A stretch of DNA of 8,311 bases from CAVYPR01 sp052145775 (GCA_052145775.1 JBKQNY010000185.1:1-8311); one strand, 5' to 3'. Shown: positions 1 to 5,991, counted from the first letter of the stretch. A program made the numbers and translations. Notes: a model not told the origin generated them from the letters alone.

Positions 1-776
1 GCCTGGGCCGCCGCCGCCGCCGCGGCCTGCGCCGCCGCCGCGGTGCGCGCCGCCGCCGCCGCAGCTGCCTCCTGCTGCGCCTTGGCCTCGGCCGCCGCCG
101 CCACCTCCTGGGCGAGGGTGCCCTTCACCTGCTGGAGGGTTGTCTCAGCCGCCGCCGTGGCGCTCTGGTTCGCCTGCTCGAGCGCCTGCGCCTGGGCGGC
201 CGCCGTCTGTGCCTGGTGCTGCTGGGTCGTTTGGGTGCTCTCGGTGGCCGTCAGCCTCGCCTGCTGGGCGGTGAGGGCCGCGGCCGCCCCGCTGATGTCG
301 CCGATGGCCGTGCTCTCGTACTCGCTGCGGGCGGCCGCCGCGTCGGCCCCGCTCGTGAAAACGGTGGAGATCTGGGTGGTCGTGGTGCCCAGCATGTAGG
401 CGTTGACGGCGTCGGTGCCCAGCTGGGTGCGGTCGGCCGTCACGGCGGACCGGTCGACGCTCAGCCGGGCCGCCGTCTTGGCCAGAGAGGCGTTGACCGT
501 CTGGATCTGCTGCTCGGCGGCGTCGTACTGCTGGCTGAGGGCCGCCGTCTCCTGCTGCTCGTGGGCGATGGTCGCCTCGATGCCGGCCACTTGTGCCTGG
601 GTGGCTGTGATCTGTGCCTGGGTGGGGGTCGTTGTGGAGGTCGATCCCCCTGTCGCCGCAGCGGCCACCGACGTTGGGACGGCCGCGCCGAGGAGGACCG
701 CCAGGGCCGCGCCTGCGACCGCCGTCAACGGGCGCAGGGGATGGCGGGCCGTGCTCCGACAATTCACAGCAGCCAC
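1..776 (-). CDS. Secreted Ala-rich coiled-coil protein, N-terminal part (probable NlpC/P60-type cell-wall hydrolase), C-terminus off the window
   Basis: The minus-strand frame starting at GTG 776 stays open for 258 codons to the left edge, so the gene is cut by the window. Residues 1-42 look like a Sec signal peptide: basic stretch (CRSTARHPLRP), hydrophobic core (LTAVAGAALAVLLGAAV), then an Ala-rich cleavage region. The mature part begins with a Thr-rich linker and continues as heptad-like Gln/Ala/Glu/Thr sequence (for example TQAQVAGIEATIAHEQQETA, then a VNAYMLG segment near residue 130). It ends in almost pure Ala/Gln/Glu repeats. In actinobacteria this layout (signal, coiled coil with a conserved NAYM-like segment, low-complexity Ala linker) commonly precedes an NlpC/P60 or other peptidoglycan hydrolase domain; that domain is not in view, so the function is inferred. 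A second GTG at 767 is an alternative start; an AGGGG lies about 14 bases before the first. Other reading frames here are shadows. Confidence 0.72.
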   Translation of the reverse strand, partial: MAAVNCRSTARHPLRPLTAVAGAALAVLLGAAVPTSVAAAATGGSTSTTTPTQAQITATQAQVAGIEATIAHEQQETAALSQQYDAAEQQIQTVNASLAKTAARLSVDRSAVTADRTQLGTDAVNAYMLGTTTTQISTVFTSGADAAAARSEYESTAIGDISGAAAALTAQQARLTATESTQTTQQHQAQTAAAQAQALEQANQSATAAAETTLQQVKGTLAQEVAAAAEAKAQQEAAAAAAARTAAAAQAAAAAAAQ

Positions 777-866
777 TCTGGCAACAGTAACCCCTGGCCA
801 CGCTGGTGCCAAGGCTTTTTTTTGCCTGAGCAGGGCTATTGAACGGCCCGGAAGTAGGGTGCCCAC
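777..866. promoter_or_regulatory. Short divergent intergenic region
   Basis: Ninety bases separate the starts of the secreted coiled-coil protein (leftward) and the carboxylesterase (rightward), so both promoters must lie here or overlap the genes. The visible landmarks are an eight-T run at 816-823 flanked by AGGC and GCCT, and a GTAGGG Shine-Dalgarno-like stretch (about 854-859) seven bases before the esterase GTG. I see no convincing -35/-10 pair. The gap is too short for a typical c-di-AMP riboswitch, which often precedes actinobacterial cell-wall hydrolases. Confidence 0.4.
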
Positions 867-2426
867 GTGCAGGGAGTGCTCGAGGTCTCTGGCGGCCGGG
901 TCCGCGGGCATGAGCAGGACGGGGTGTGGTCGTTCACCGGAATACCCTTTGCCAGGGGCCCGGCAGGGGCCCTGCGGTGGCGGCCGCCCGTGCCCCCTGA
1001 GCCCTGGACCGGGATCCGCCCGGCCACCGAGTTCGGCCCTATCGCTCCCCAGACTCCGGCAATGGCCGGGGCCGGGATCCCGGGTGACCCGGTCGAGCAG
1101 TCCGAGGACTGCCTCAGCATCAACGTCTGGACGCCCGGCCTCGACGGCCGCAGGCGGCCGGTCATGGTCTGGATCCACGGAGGGGGCTTCACCTCGGGGA
1201 CCGGGGCAAGCCTCATCTACCGCGGGCAAGAGTTGGCCCGCACCGGCGACGTTGTGGTCGTGACGTTCAACTACCGGCTCGGGGCCCTCGGCTTCCTGGC
1301 GCACCCTGCGTTGTCCGTGAGCACGGCGGAGTGGGCGACCTTCGGGAACTGGGGGCTGCTCGACCAGCTGGCCGCTCTGCACTGGGTGGGCAACCACATC
1401 GCCGACCTCGGCGGCGACCCTGGAAACGTGACCGTCTTCGGGGAGTCGGCCGGGTCCATGAGCATCTCGGCGCTCCTCGCCTCTCCCGCGGCGCATGGGT
1501 TGTTCCGTCGAGCCGTGCTGCAGAGCGGCCCGCCCTACACCCACTCGCCGCCACGAGCTGCCCGAGGGGCCGAGGACCTGTCGATCGAGCTGGGCCTGGG
1601 CAAGGTCGACCGCGACCTGCTCTCGTCGGTTCCCGCCGCCGACCTCGTGGAGGCCACCCGCCTGCTCCAGGCCCGGCTGCCGGGGCCGGGAGAGCTCCCG
1701 GTCCCCTTCCTGCCGGTCATCGACGGAGCCGTCCTGCCGCGCCGACCGGAGGAGGCCCTGGCCGCCGGGGCTGCGGCCGGCATCCCGGTGCTGGTGGGGA
1801 CCAACCGCGACGAGCTCGCCTTCTTCGCCGTCGGCGACCCGCGCCTGCGCGCCATCGACGACCACGGCGGGCTGATCGAGTGGGTCGGCCGGGCGGCCCC
1901 GGCCGTCTCGCCGGAGGACGTCGTTGCCACTTACCTGGCGGCACGCCAGGCACGGGGGGAGGGGACGACCCCCCACGACCTCCTCGTGGCGGCCGGTACC
2001 GACCTTGTCTTCCGCTGGCCCTCCCTGGTGCTGGCCGCCGCCCAGGCCCATCATCAGACGAACGCCTTCGTCTACCTCTTCACCTGGGAGACGCCGGTCT
2101 TCGGCGGCTTCCTGGGTTCCTGCCACGCCCTGGAGATTCCGTTCGTCTTCGGGTCCGTGCGCAACCCGGCGATCGCCGCCTTCACCGGTGGCGGGCCGGC
2201 AGCCGAGGTCCTCTCCTCGCACATGCAGCAGGCCTGGGTGTCCTTCGCTCGGACGGGTGACCCTTCCCGCGAGAACGCCGGGTCCTGGCCGGCATGGGAC
2301 CCGGCGGATCGCGCCACCATGGTCTTCGGGCAGGAATCCGCAGTGGTGAACGGACCCCGCAATGAGGAGCTTGCGGTCTGGGAGCGAGCTGCTCCGCTGG
2401 CCGGGGCGGCTGCCTCGCTGCCATGA
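867..2426 (+). CDS. Type B carboxylesterase (alpha/beta hydrolase, para-nitrobenzyl esterase-like)
   Basis: A 519-residue serine esterase, close to the usual 490-550 residues of bacterial type B carboxylesterases. Family landmarks appear in order: EDCLSINVWTP at residues 80-90, the oxyanion-hole HGGG at 104-107, FNYRLG near 134-139, and the nucleophile elbow GESAG at 192-196 with Ser194 as nucleophile. GTNRDE at 311-316 gives Glu316 as acid, and SCHALEIPFVFG gives His420 as the triad base. C-terminal features such as WVSFARTGDP and WPAWDP are also typical. There is no signal peptide, so it should act in the cytoplasm on carboxylic esters; the natural substrate cannot be read from sequence. 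The GTG start is supported by GTAGGG seven bases upstream and by the standard N-terminus (GxVxGxxxxGVWSFTGIPFA). It is divergent from the secreted coiled-coil gene and appears monocistronic. It belongs to the chromosomal backbone by its high GC. Confidence 0.93.
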   Translation: MQGVLEVSGGRVRGHEQDGVWSFTGIPFARGPAGALRWRPPVPPEPWTGIRPATEFGPIAPQTPAMAGAGIPGDPVEQSEDCLSINVWTPGLDGRRRPVMVWIHGGGFTSGTGASLIYRGQELARTGDVVVVTFNYRLGALGFLAHPALSVSTAEWATFGNWGLLDQLAALHWVGNHIADLGGDPGNVTVFGESAGSMSISALLASPAAHGLFRRAVLQSGPPYTHSPPRAARGAEDLSIELGLGKVDRDLLSSVPAADLVEATRLLQARLPGPGELPVPFLPVIDGAVLPRRPEEALAAGAAAGIPVLVGTNRDELAFFAVGDPRLRAIDDHGGLIEWVGRAAPAVSPEDVVATYLAARQARGEGTTPHDLLVAAGTDLVFRWPSLVLAAAQAHHQTNAFVYLFTWETPVFGGFLGSCHALEIPFVFGSVRNPAIAAFTGGGPAAEVLSSHMQQAWVSFARTGDPSRENAGSWPAWDPADRATMVFGQESAVVNGPRNEELAVWERAAPLAGAAASLP

Positions 2427-2529
2427 CCGGTGACACGCCCGGGCTGAGCGGCCCGTAGGAAGGCTCGGCGGCCGAAAGATGACAAACGACGGTTGACGAC
2501 GAGAGGGAGCGCGACGAGAGCAGTCTCAA
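2427..2529. other. Spacer between esterase and tRNA; weak hairpin only
   Basis: This 103-base spacer has no plausible gene. A small inverted repeat (CGGGC, loop TGAGCG, GCCCG, 2440-2455) lies 14 bases after the esterase stop and could be a weak terminator without a T tract. A TTGACG hexamer at 2493-2498 would suit a -35 box for the tRNA, but no good -10 follows at the right spacing. Confidence 0.3.
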
Positions 2530-2606
2530 GGGGACGTAGCCCAATTGGCAGAGGCAGGGCGCTTAAACCGCCTCCAGTGAGGGTTCGACTCCCTCCGTCC
2601 CCACCA
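2530..2606 (+). tRNA. tRNA with UAA anticodon and short variable region (tRNA-Leu-like, non-canonical)
   Basis: A full cloverleaf with encoded CCA. The acceptor arms GGGGACG (2530-2536) and CGTCCCC (2596-2602) pair at all seven positions. The D-arm is 2539-2555 with loop AATTGGCAGA. The anticodon stem is GGGCG (2557-2561) with CGCCT (2569-2573), including one G-U pair. The anticodon loop is CTTAAAC (2562-2568), anticodon TAA at 2564-2566, reading UUA. The variable region is only CCAGT (2574-2578). The T-arm is GAGGG, TTCGACT, CCCTC. The discriminator is A73 at 2603, followed by CCA. The D-arm with its three-pair stem and AATTGGCAGA loop resembles tRNA-Leu, but a canonical tRNA-Leu has a long class II variable arm and this one does not. 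The amino acid is therefore uncertain: leucine by anticodon, D-loop and A73, though C12-G23 is also an isoleucine feature. The recombinase gene overlaps its 3' half antisense. Confidence 0.88.
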
Positions 2607-4311
2607 TATGACCCTTACTCAAACCGTCGCCAAAAAAGACGCCGGCCAAGGGTTCAGACAAATTCTCCGATCCGAGCTGGCTAAAGCTCCAGTCGAGTTC
2701 AGGCCACGCTGCCTTCCGCTCATACGTCGGACTCTTCCTTATGATTTCCTGGCCACCCATTAAGTCTCCGAAAGGCACCTGGAAGACCACTTCGGTGACG
2801 ACTCCTTCGAACACGTACAGCTTCTCGAAGACCGCCTGATTCATCTTCCGTCGACCCTCGGAGGTCATCCTGAGATACATGTCGGAAGGGTTGTGTAGTA
2901 GCTGCAATGCCCCTTCAATGAGCTGAATACCAACTTCCAATTGTTCGACCTGGTTGCCCATCCGTCCAGCAACCTGGTCCCGCTTGCGTTGGATCTCTGC
3001 CAGACGCTTGCGCACCTTGGCAACTTCCATGCCGCCTTCGGCGGCAAGGTCGATCAAGTTTTCCTCTTGCTTATCGAGACGATCGAGTTCGGCCTTCAGC
3101 TGACGGGCCAGCAGCCGAGAGGCATATTCGCGCTCGTCGAGGGCTTCTTGCATTGAAGTCCTGATCCTGTCTGCCAACTCTGCATCAAAGTGGATGCTCT
3201 CGTAGACTCGCTCCACCGCCACCTCGACGGCCTCGCCTTCCAGGTAGCGCGAGTCGCACTGATGTTGCTGGCGTCTGCGGCAGAAGAAGTAGCGGTAACG
3301 TCCGCCATTCCCCCGGCTCCACTGCATGAGCATTCGGGACTCGATGCCCTGCTCATGACACTGCCCGCACCACAGCATTCCTTTGAGGAAGTGTTGGTGG
3401 CGTCGCTGCCGCCGGCCGTTGCCGCTGCGCTCGTCTATGACGGTTTGCACCCGGTCGAACAGCTCGAGGCTGATGAGGGGCTCGTGGCGCCCGACAAAGA
3501 CTTCTCCCTTGTAGGTCACGTAGCCGATGTAGTACGGGTCTCGGAGCAACTTGGCCAGTTTGGAGGTCGAGATCGGACCTCCGGGATGCCTGCCGCCCCG
3601 GGTCTGCAGTCCACGGTGGGTTAGCTCGTCTTGCAAAGACTCCAACGACCATGCGCCAGTTGCGTACAACTCGAAGGCCAGCTTCACGAAGGGTGCCCGT
3701 TCCTCATCGAAGACAACGATCCCAATGTTGCGTCCCTCGGAGGTGTCCCGCTTGTTGAGGTAGCCGATTCTGGCTCGCCCGAGCGTCCCGCCGTTCCTAG
3801 CCTTGGTGGACATCTTGTAGGAGATGTCGGCGCCGCTGGCAGCCGACTGGTACTCGTCCACCGCCGACAGGATGGTTTCGACCATGGCGCTCTCGGGTCC
3901 CTCGCCCAGATCGACGATGGTCGAGACGACACGGGTGCCGACCTTGTCCAGATCACGTTTGGTGATGACGGAGTCGATCGTGCTGCGGAACATCCGGCTG
4001 AAGTGGTAGACGACGATGTAGTCGATGTCGCCCTGGTCCTTCACCCAAGCCAGCATCTCTTGGAACACTGGGCGCTTGTCGATCGAGGTGGCGGTGCGGC
4101 CGGGTTCGACGAACTCTCGGACGATCTCGGCACCGAGCTGGCCGCACTTCAGTTCACACCGCTCACGCTGGGCGGGTAATGAGATGCCTTCGGGGTTGTA
4201 GTCGGTGTTGACCTGGGACGGCGTGCTGACTCGGAGGTAGATGACCGCCCTCTTGGTTGTTTCCTGCCCGCGCGAAACTTTCGGTTGGCTGGTGGTCGTG
4301 GCGTCGGTCAT
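2563..4311 (-). CDS. Large serine recombinase (site-specific integrase)
   Basis: A 582-residue large serine recombinase. The N-terminal resolvase domain (about 20-165) contains YLRVST at 25-30 with catalytic Ser29 and Arg27, the EGISLPAQRE stretch, an arginine-bearing EPGRTATS segment and YHFSRMFRS. A recombinase domain follows (about 178-300; GYLNKRD, SISTSKLAKLL-like and RDPYYIGYVTYKGE region). A zinc-ribbon has candidate ligands Cys315, Cys318, Cys344 and Cys352, and a coiled coil spans about 370-455. It should catalyse integration and excision of the element through a 5'-phosphoserine intermediate. The ATG start lies 16 bases after the immA-like stop, so it is the last gene of that operon. 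The final 14 or so codons (ending GVEPSLEAV) and the stop lie antisense inside the tRNA; the stop falls in the anticodon loop. Leu45 and Leu517 are TTA codons, rare in such genomes. Confidence 0.93.
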   Translation of the reverse strand: MTDATTTSQPKVSRGQETTKRAVIYLRVSTPSQVNTDYNPEGISLPAQRERCELKCGQLGAEIVREFVEPGRTATSIDKRPVFQEMLAWVKDQGDIDYIVVYHFSRMFRSTIDSVITKRDLDKVGTRVVSTIVDLGEGPESAMVETILSAVDEYQSAASGADISYKMSTKARNGGTLGRARIGYLNKRDTSEGRNIGIVVFDEERAPFVKLAFELYATGAWSLESLQDELTHRGLQTRGGRHPGGPISTSKLAKLLRDPYYIGYVTYKGEVFVGRHEPLISLELFDRVQTVIDERSGNGRRQRRHQHFLKGMLWCGQCHEQGIESRMLMQWSRGNGGRYRYFFCRRRQQHQCDSRYLEGEAVEVAVERVYESIHFDAELADRIRTSMQEALDEREYASRLLARQLKAELDRLDKQEENLIDLAAEGGMEVAKVRKRLAEIQRKRDQVAGRMGNQVEQLEVGIQLIEGALQLLHNPSDMYLRMTSEGRRKMNQAVFEKLYVFEGVVTEVVFQVPFGDLMGGQEIIRKSPTYERKAAWPELDWSFSQLGSENLSEPLAGVFFGDGLSKGHMVGTEGVEPSLEAV

Positions 4312-4327
4312 ATCAGGCTCGCTTCTC

Positions 4328-4963
4328 TCAAGTCACGTAGCTCGCAAATCGTTGGTAGGTGGTCCGGCTCCCCGGGCGTTCAACGTCTCGAAAGGTCCAG
4401 CCATCTGATGCAGGCAGGCATCGCGGTGTCGGATCGACCAGGCCGATCTGACTGAGGCGCACTGAGATGGCGGCCTGTGAAACTCCGAAAACTTGGGCAA
4501 GGTCGGGCAGGAGCTGGACGCCTGAGCAGTAAATCCGTTTGACCCAGGGACGCGGCATCAACAGGCAGCCGGCGAAGTAGTCACAGATCCGTTCGACCAT
4601 GTCGCGGCGCTCACTGTCTGGGAAGGTTGAGTACATCAGTTTCACGAACCTGTGGTCGATGATGTGCTTGGCCTCATGAGCCAGGCTGAAACGTTGGCGA
4701 GTGGCCGGTTCCGATGCGTTCAGAATGACCAGCCAGCGCCCTCTCGACCAGTGGCTGGCCCCCGACGATGGGAATGGGCTCATGTGGGTGACCTGCACAT
4801 ACGGCAGATCGGTGATGATCCGCTCGGGCACTGACGGCTCGGTAATCCCAGCGATGGCCAGGAATCGTTGCGCTTGCAACTCGGCCAGTCGCAAGGCCTC
4901 GGAGTAGCGCAGCGGCCGCAGGGGGACCGTGTCACGCAGCTTGGTGATGATGGAGGGGTTCAT
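4328..4963 (-). CDS. ImmA/IrrE-like zinc metallopeptidase
   Basis: A 211-residue protein with the COG2856 (ImmA/IrrE) signature. HEAKH at residues 96-100 is the HExxH zinc motif, preceded by RFSLA. The downstream helix ERICDYFAGCLLMP (124-137) places Glu124 as likely third zinc ligand in the usual ExxxxxFA position. A small winged/HTH-like segment follows (LAQVFGVSQAAISVRLSQIGLV, about 154-175), typical of the family. In known ICE and phage systems (ICEBs1 ImmA is the precedent) this peptidase cleaves the partner XRE repressor and releases expression of the element. Its start overlaps the XRE stop as ATGA (4960-4963), and GGAGGG lies just upstream of the ATG. The recombinase gene follows 16 bases later. 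The function is a strong family inference; the substrate being the adjacent XRE protein is inferred from the pairing. Confidence 0.88.
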   Translation of the reverse strand: MNPSIITKLRDTVPLRPLRYSEALRLAELQAQRFLAIAGITEPSVPERIITDLPYVQVTHMSPFPSSGASHWSRGRWLVILNASEPATRQRFSLAHEAKHIIDHRFVKLMYSTFPDSERRDMVERICDYFAGCLLMPRPWVKRIYCSGVQLLPDLAQVFGVSQAAISVRLSQIGLVDPTPRCLPASDGWTFRDVERPGSRTTYQRFASYVT

Positions 4964-5382
4964 GCCGCCCTCCGCTGGGTGCGGGCATTTTTCGGCTTGC
5001 TGGCTTTCTTCGGCGGGTAGACCGGCTGGTCCTTCGGTATGCCGTAGTAGTTGCGGAGCAGCTCGAAGTAACGCTCCAAGTCGGCCACGGCTTCGGGTGG
5101 CAGCTCGTACTTGGCCCTAAGGTACGGCCGGAAGGTCGGTAGGCGTTCCGGTGACTCGTAGCCGGCCAGGCCGTAGAGGTCCTCGAAGTCGACGTTCAGC
5201 GCCCTGGCGATAACCATCAGGTGTTTCGGTGCCGGCGCCTCGTACTGGCCGGTTTCGAGCTTGCTCCAGTACGACAAGTGCAGCCCCGAGAGGACGGCCG
5301 CGTCCCCCAGCGATAGCCCTCGCGATGCTCGTCGATCTCGGATGTATTCTCCTAATGTTTGGTTCTTCTTATCTGTTGCCAT
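4960..5382 (-). CDS. XRE-family helix-turn-helix regulator (probable element repressor)
   Basis: A 140-residue cytoplasmic DNA-binding protein. A Cro/CI-type HTH covers about residues 9-66 (LGEYIRDRRASRGLSLGDAA, then LSYWSKLETGQ, and LMVIARALNVDFEDLYGLAG). The C-terminal half includes LPPEAVADLERYFELLRNYYG, a segment often seen in XRE proteins paired with ImmA, and ends in a basic tail (KKASKPKNARTQRRAA). The start is placed at ATG 5382 rather than the GTG immediately before it (5385), because GAGGT (5395-5391) is eight bases from the ATG. It is first in an operon with the ImmA-like peptidase and the recombinase. The likely role is repression of its own promoter and/or the transfer genes, relieved by ImmA cleavage. 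Codon 10 (Leu) is TTA. Confidence 0.88.
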   Translation of the reverse strand: MATDKKNQTLGEYIRDRRASRGLSLGDAAVLSGLHLSYWSKLETGQYEAPAPKHLMVIARALNVDFEDLYGLAGYESPERLPTFRPYLRAKYELPPEAVADLERYFELLRNYYGIPKDQPVYPPKKASKPKNARTQRRAA

Positions 5383-5388
5383 CACTGA

Positions 5389-5407
5389 TTACCTCGTTAC
5401 CTTTACC
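5389..5407 (-). promoter_or_regulatory. Three GGTAA direct repeats at the XRE leader (possible operator)
   Basis: Read on the minus strand, GGTAA occurs three times, at 5407-5403, 5401-5397 and 5393-5389, with start-to-start spacings of 6 and 8 bases. They lie between the candidate -10 box and the XRE start codon, and the last overlaps the ribosome binding site. The placement suits autoregulation by the XRE protein, but short repeats with uneven spacing can arise by chance. Confidence 0.3.
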
Positions 5408-5410
5408 CAT

Positions 5411-5439
5411 ATTTTCTCAAACTATTTTCCGTTCGTCAA
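5411..5439 (-). promoter_or_regulatory. Candidate promoter for the XRE-ImmA-recombinase operon
   Basis: On the minus strand TTGACG (5439-5434) is followed after 17 bases by GAAAAT (5416-5411), a plausible sigma-70-type pair in an AT-rich stretch that contrasts with the surrounding sequence. The -35 box matches consensus at five of six positions and the -10 at four of six. Transcription would begin near 5404, giving a leader of about 20 bases with GAGGT before the XRE ATG. No transcript data are available, so this is a sequence-based guess. Confidence 0.45.
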
Positions 5440-5477
5440 ATCGTTTTGGCTGCTCACATCGTATATTTAAAGGTGTA

Positions 5478-5542
5478 ATGCTGGGAGGGAGGGTCTATAT
5501 ATGTTGTGGAATGGTCCACAAAAGACCCTCCCTTCCCAGCAT
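5478..5542. repeat. 65-bp two-part inverted repeat between the two operons (probable terminator or regulatory hairpin)
   Basis: The outer arms are ATGCTGGGAGGGAGGGTCT (5478-5496) and its complement at 5523-5542, which carries one extra base (TT for T), so they pair over 19 positions with a single bulge. Between them a second perfect 7-bp stem, TTGTGGA (5504-5510) and TCCACAA (5515-5521), closes on the tetraloop ATGG. On the minus strand it starts 12 bases after the ribbon-helix-helix stop codon, the position expected for the terminator of the upstream operon, and it lies just before the promoter of the XRE operon. No run of Ts follows it on that strand (AGCATTACACC), so if a terminator it is of the tract-less type. 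A protein-binding DNA palindrome or a transfer origin hairpin are alternatives. Confidence 0.75.
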
Positions 5543-5554
5543 GGGTTGCACCAA

Positions 5555-5923
5555 CTACTGCACTGTCGGCCTTCGGCTCGGAGCGAATCCCATGGGGAAA
5601 GCTCTGGCTTCCGGCTGGCCAGGTTCCTTGGCCGACTTGGCCTGGGAACCCTGGCGGCGCCCGGCGGGCTTGGTCGTCCGAACCTTGTCGGCGACGTTGC
5701 TCACCAGCTGCTCGATGGCCTTACGCTTGGCGTCAGCCTCGCGCTCGACCTCGTCGAGAGCTTCTTGGGCTCGGGTGCTGAGATCGCCATCGGCGACCTT
5801 GCGCTCGAGGTGGGAGGTGATGGCCTCGCGGATCTGCTCGATCTGGCTGGTGCCCTCAAGTTGGGCGACCAGGGTGAGCAGGTCGGACGTCTCATCCTCC
5901 AGGCGGATAGCTATCGTCTTCAT
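5555..5923 (-). CDS. Ribbon-helix-helix (CopG/Arc-type) DNA-binding protein
   Basis: A 122-residue protein. Residues 1-45 match a ribbon-helix-helix fold: a short beta strand (KTIAIRLEDE), helix one (TSDLLTLVAQLEG) and helix two (SQIEQIREAITSHLERKV). Residues 50-85 are highly charged and probably helical (STRAQEALDEVEREADAKRK, then AIEQLVSNVADKV). A basic, Pro/Ser/Gly-rich disordered tail follows. Such proteins bind DNA as dimers and serve in mobile elements as transcriptional repressors, partition factors, relaxosome accessory proteins or antitoxins; no toxin gene is adjacent. The ATG has a perfect AAGGAGG seven to eight bases upstream and overlaps the preceding small-ORF stop (ATGA, 5920-5923). 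It is the last gene of the upstream block and is followed at once by the 65-bp hairpin. The role beyond DNA binding is unknown. Confidence 0.8.
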   Translation of the reverse strand: MKTIAIRLEDETSDLLTLVAQLEGTSQIEQIREAITSHLERKVADGDLSTRAQEALDEVEREADAKRKAIEQLVSNVADKVRTTKPAGRRQGSQAKSAKEPGQPEARAFPMGFAPSRRPTVQ

Positions 5924-5991
5924 GCCGTCCTCCTTCCCTTGGCGCCGTGCCGCATGAGCGGCCGGCGGTAGTTGAAAAATTGCAGTTGCAC
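5920..5991 (-). CDS. Small ORF of 23 codons coupled to the ribbon-helix-helix gene
   Basis: Starting at GTG 5991, this 23-residue frame (MQLQFFNYRRPLMRHGAKGR then RTA) has a strong AAGGAGGT Shine-Dalgarno sequence (about 6005-5998), seven bases before the start. Its TGA overlaps the ATG of the ribbon-helix-helix gene. Third positions are mostly G or C, as in neighbouring genes. It is either a genuine basic micropeptide or a leader whose translation carries ribosomes to the next gene. A longer version from ATG near 6053 would give 44 residues but lacks a good ribosome binding site. I recognise no family. Confidence 0.45.
   Translation of the reverse strand: MQLQFFNYRRPLMRHGAKGRRTA

Noticed and set aside
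145..801. Minus-strand Arg/Gly/Pro/His-rich frame of 218 codons as a gene
   Set aside because: It is an off-frame reading of the secreted coiled-coil gene, whose own frame has a signal peptide and coherent coiled-coil sequence.
812..827. AGGC-T8-GCCT as an intrinsic terminator
   Set aside because: The stem is only four base pairs, the T run is in the loop rather than after the stem, and it lies between divergent genes where no terminator is expected.
1331..2260. Long overlapping plus and minus frames inside the esterase
   Set aside because: They are Arg/Pro-rich shadows of a GC-rich gene; the esterase frame carries all catalytic motifs.
4328..5382. XRE and ImmA-like pair as a toxin-antitoxin module
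   Set aside because: The HExxH peptidase and placement before an integrase fit ImmR/ImmA-type control much better; no toxin-type motif is seen.
5478..5542. G-quadruplex in the hairpin arms
   Set aside because: Each strand has only three adjacent GGG tracts per arm; a fourth is not close enough on the same strand.
5555..5991. Ribbon-helix-helix protein plus small ORF as a toxin-antitoxin pair
   Set aside because: The 23-residue ORF resembles no toxin I know and has no membrane segment, so I describe it as a leader or micropeptide.
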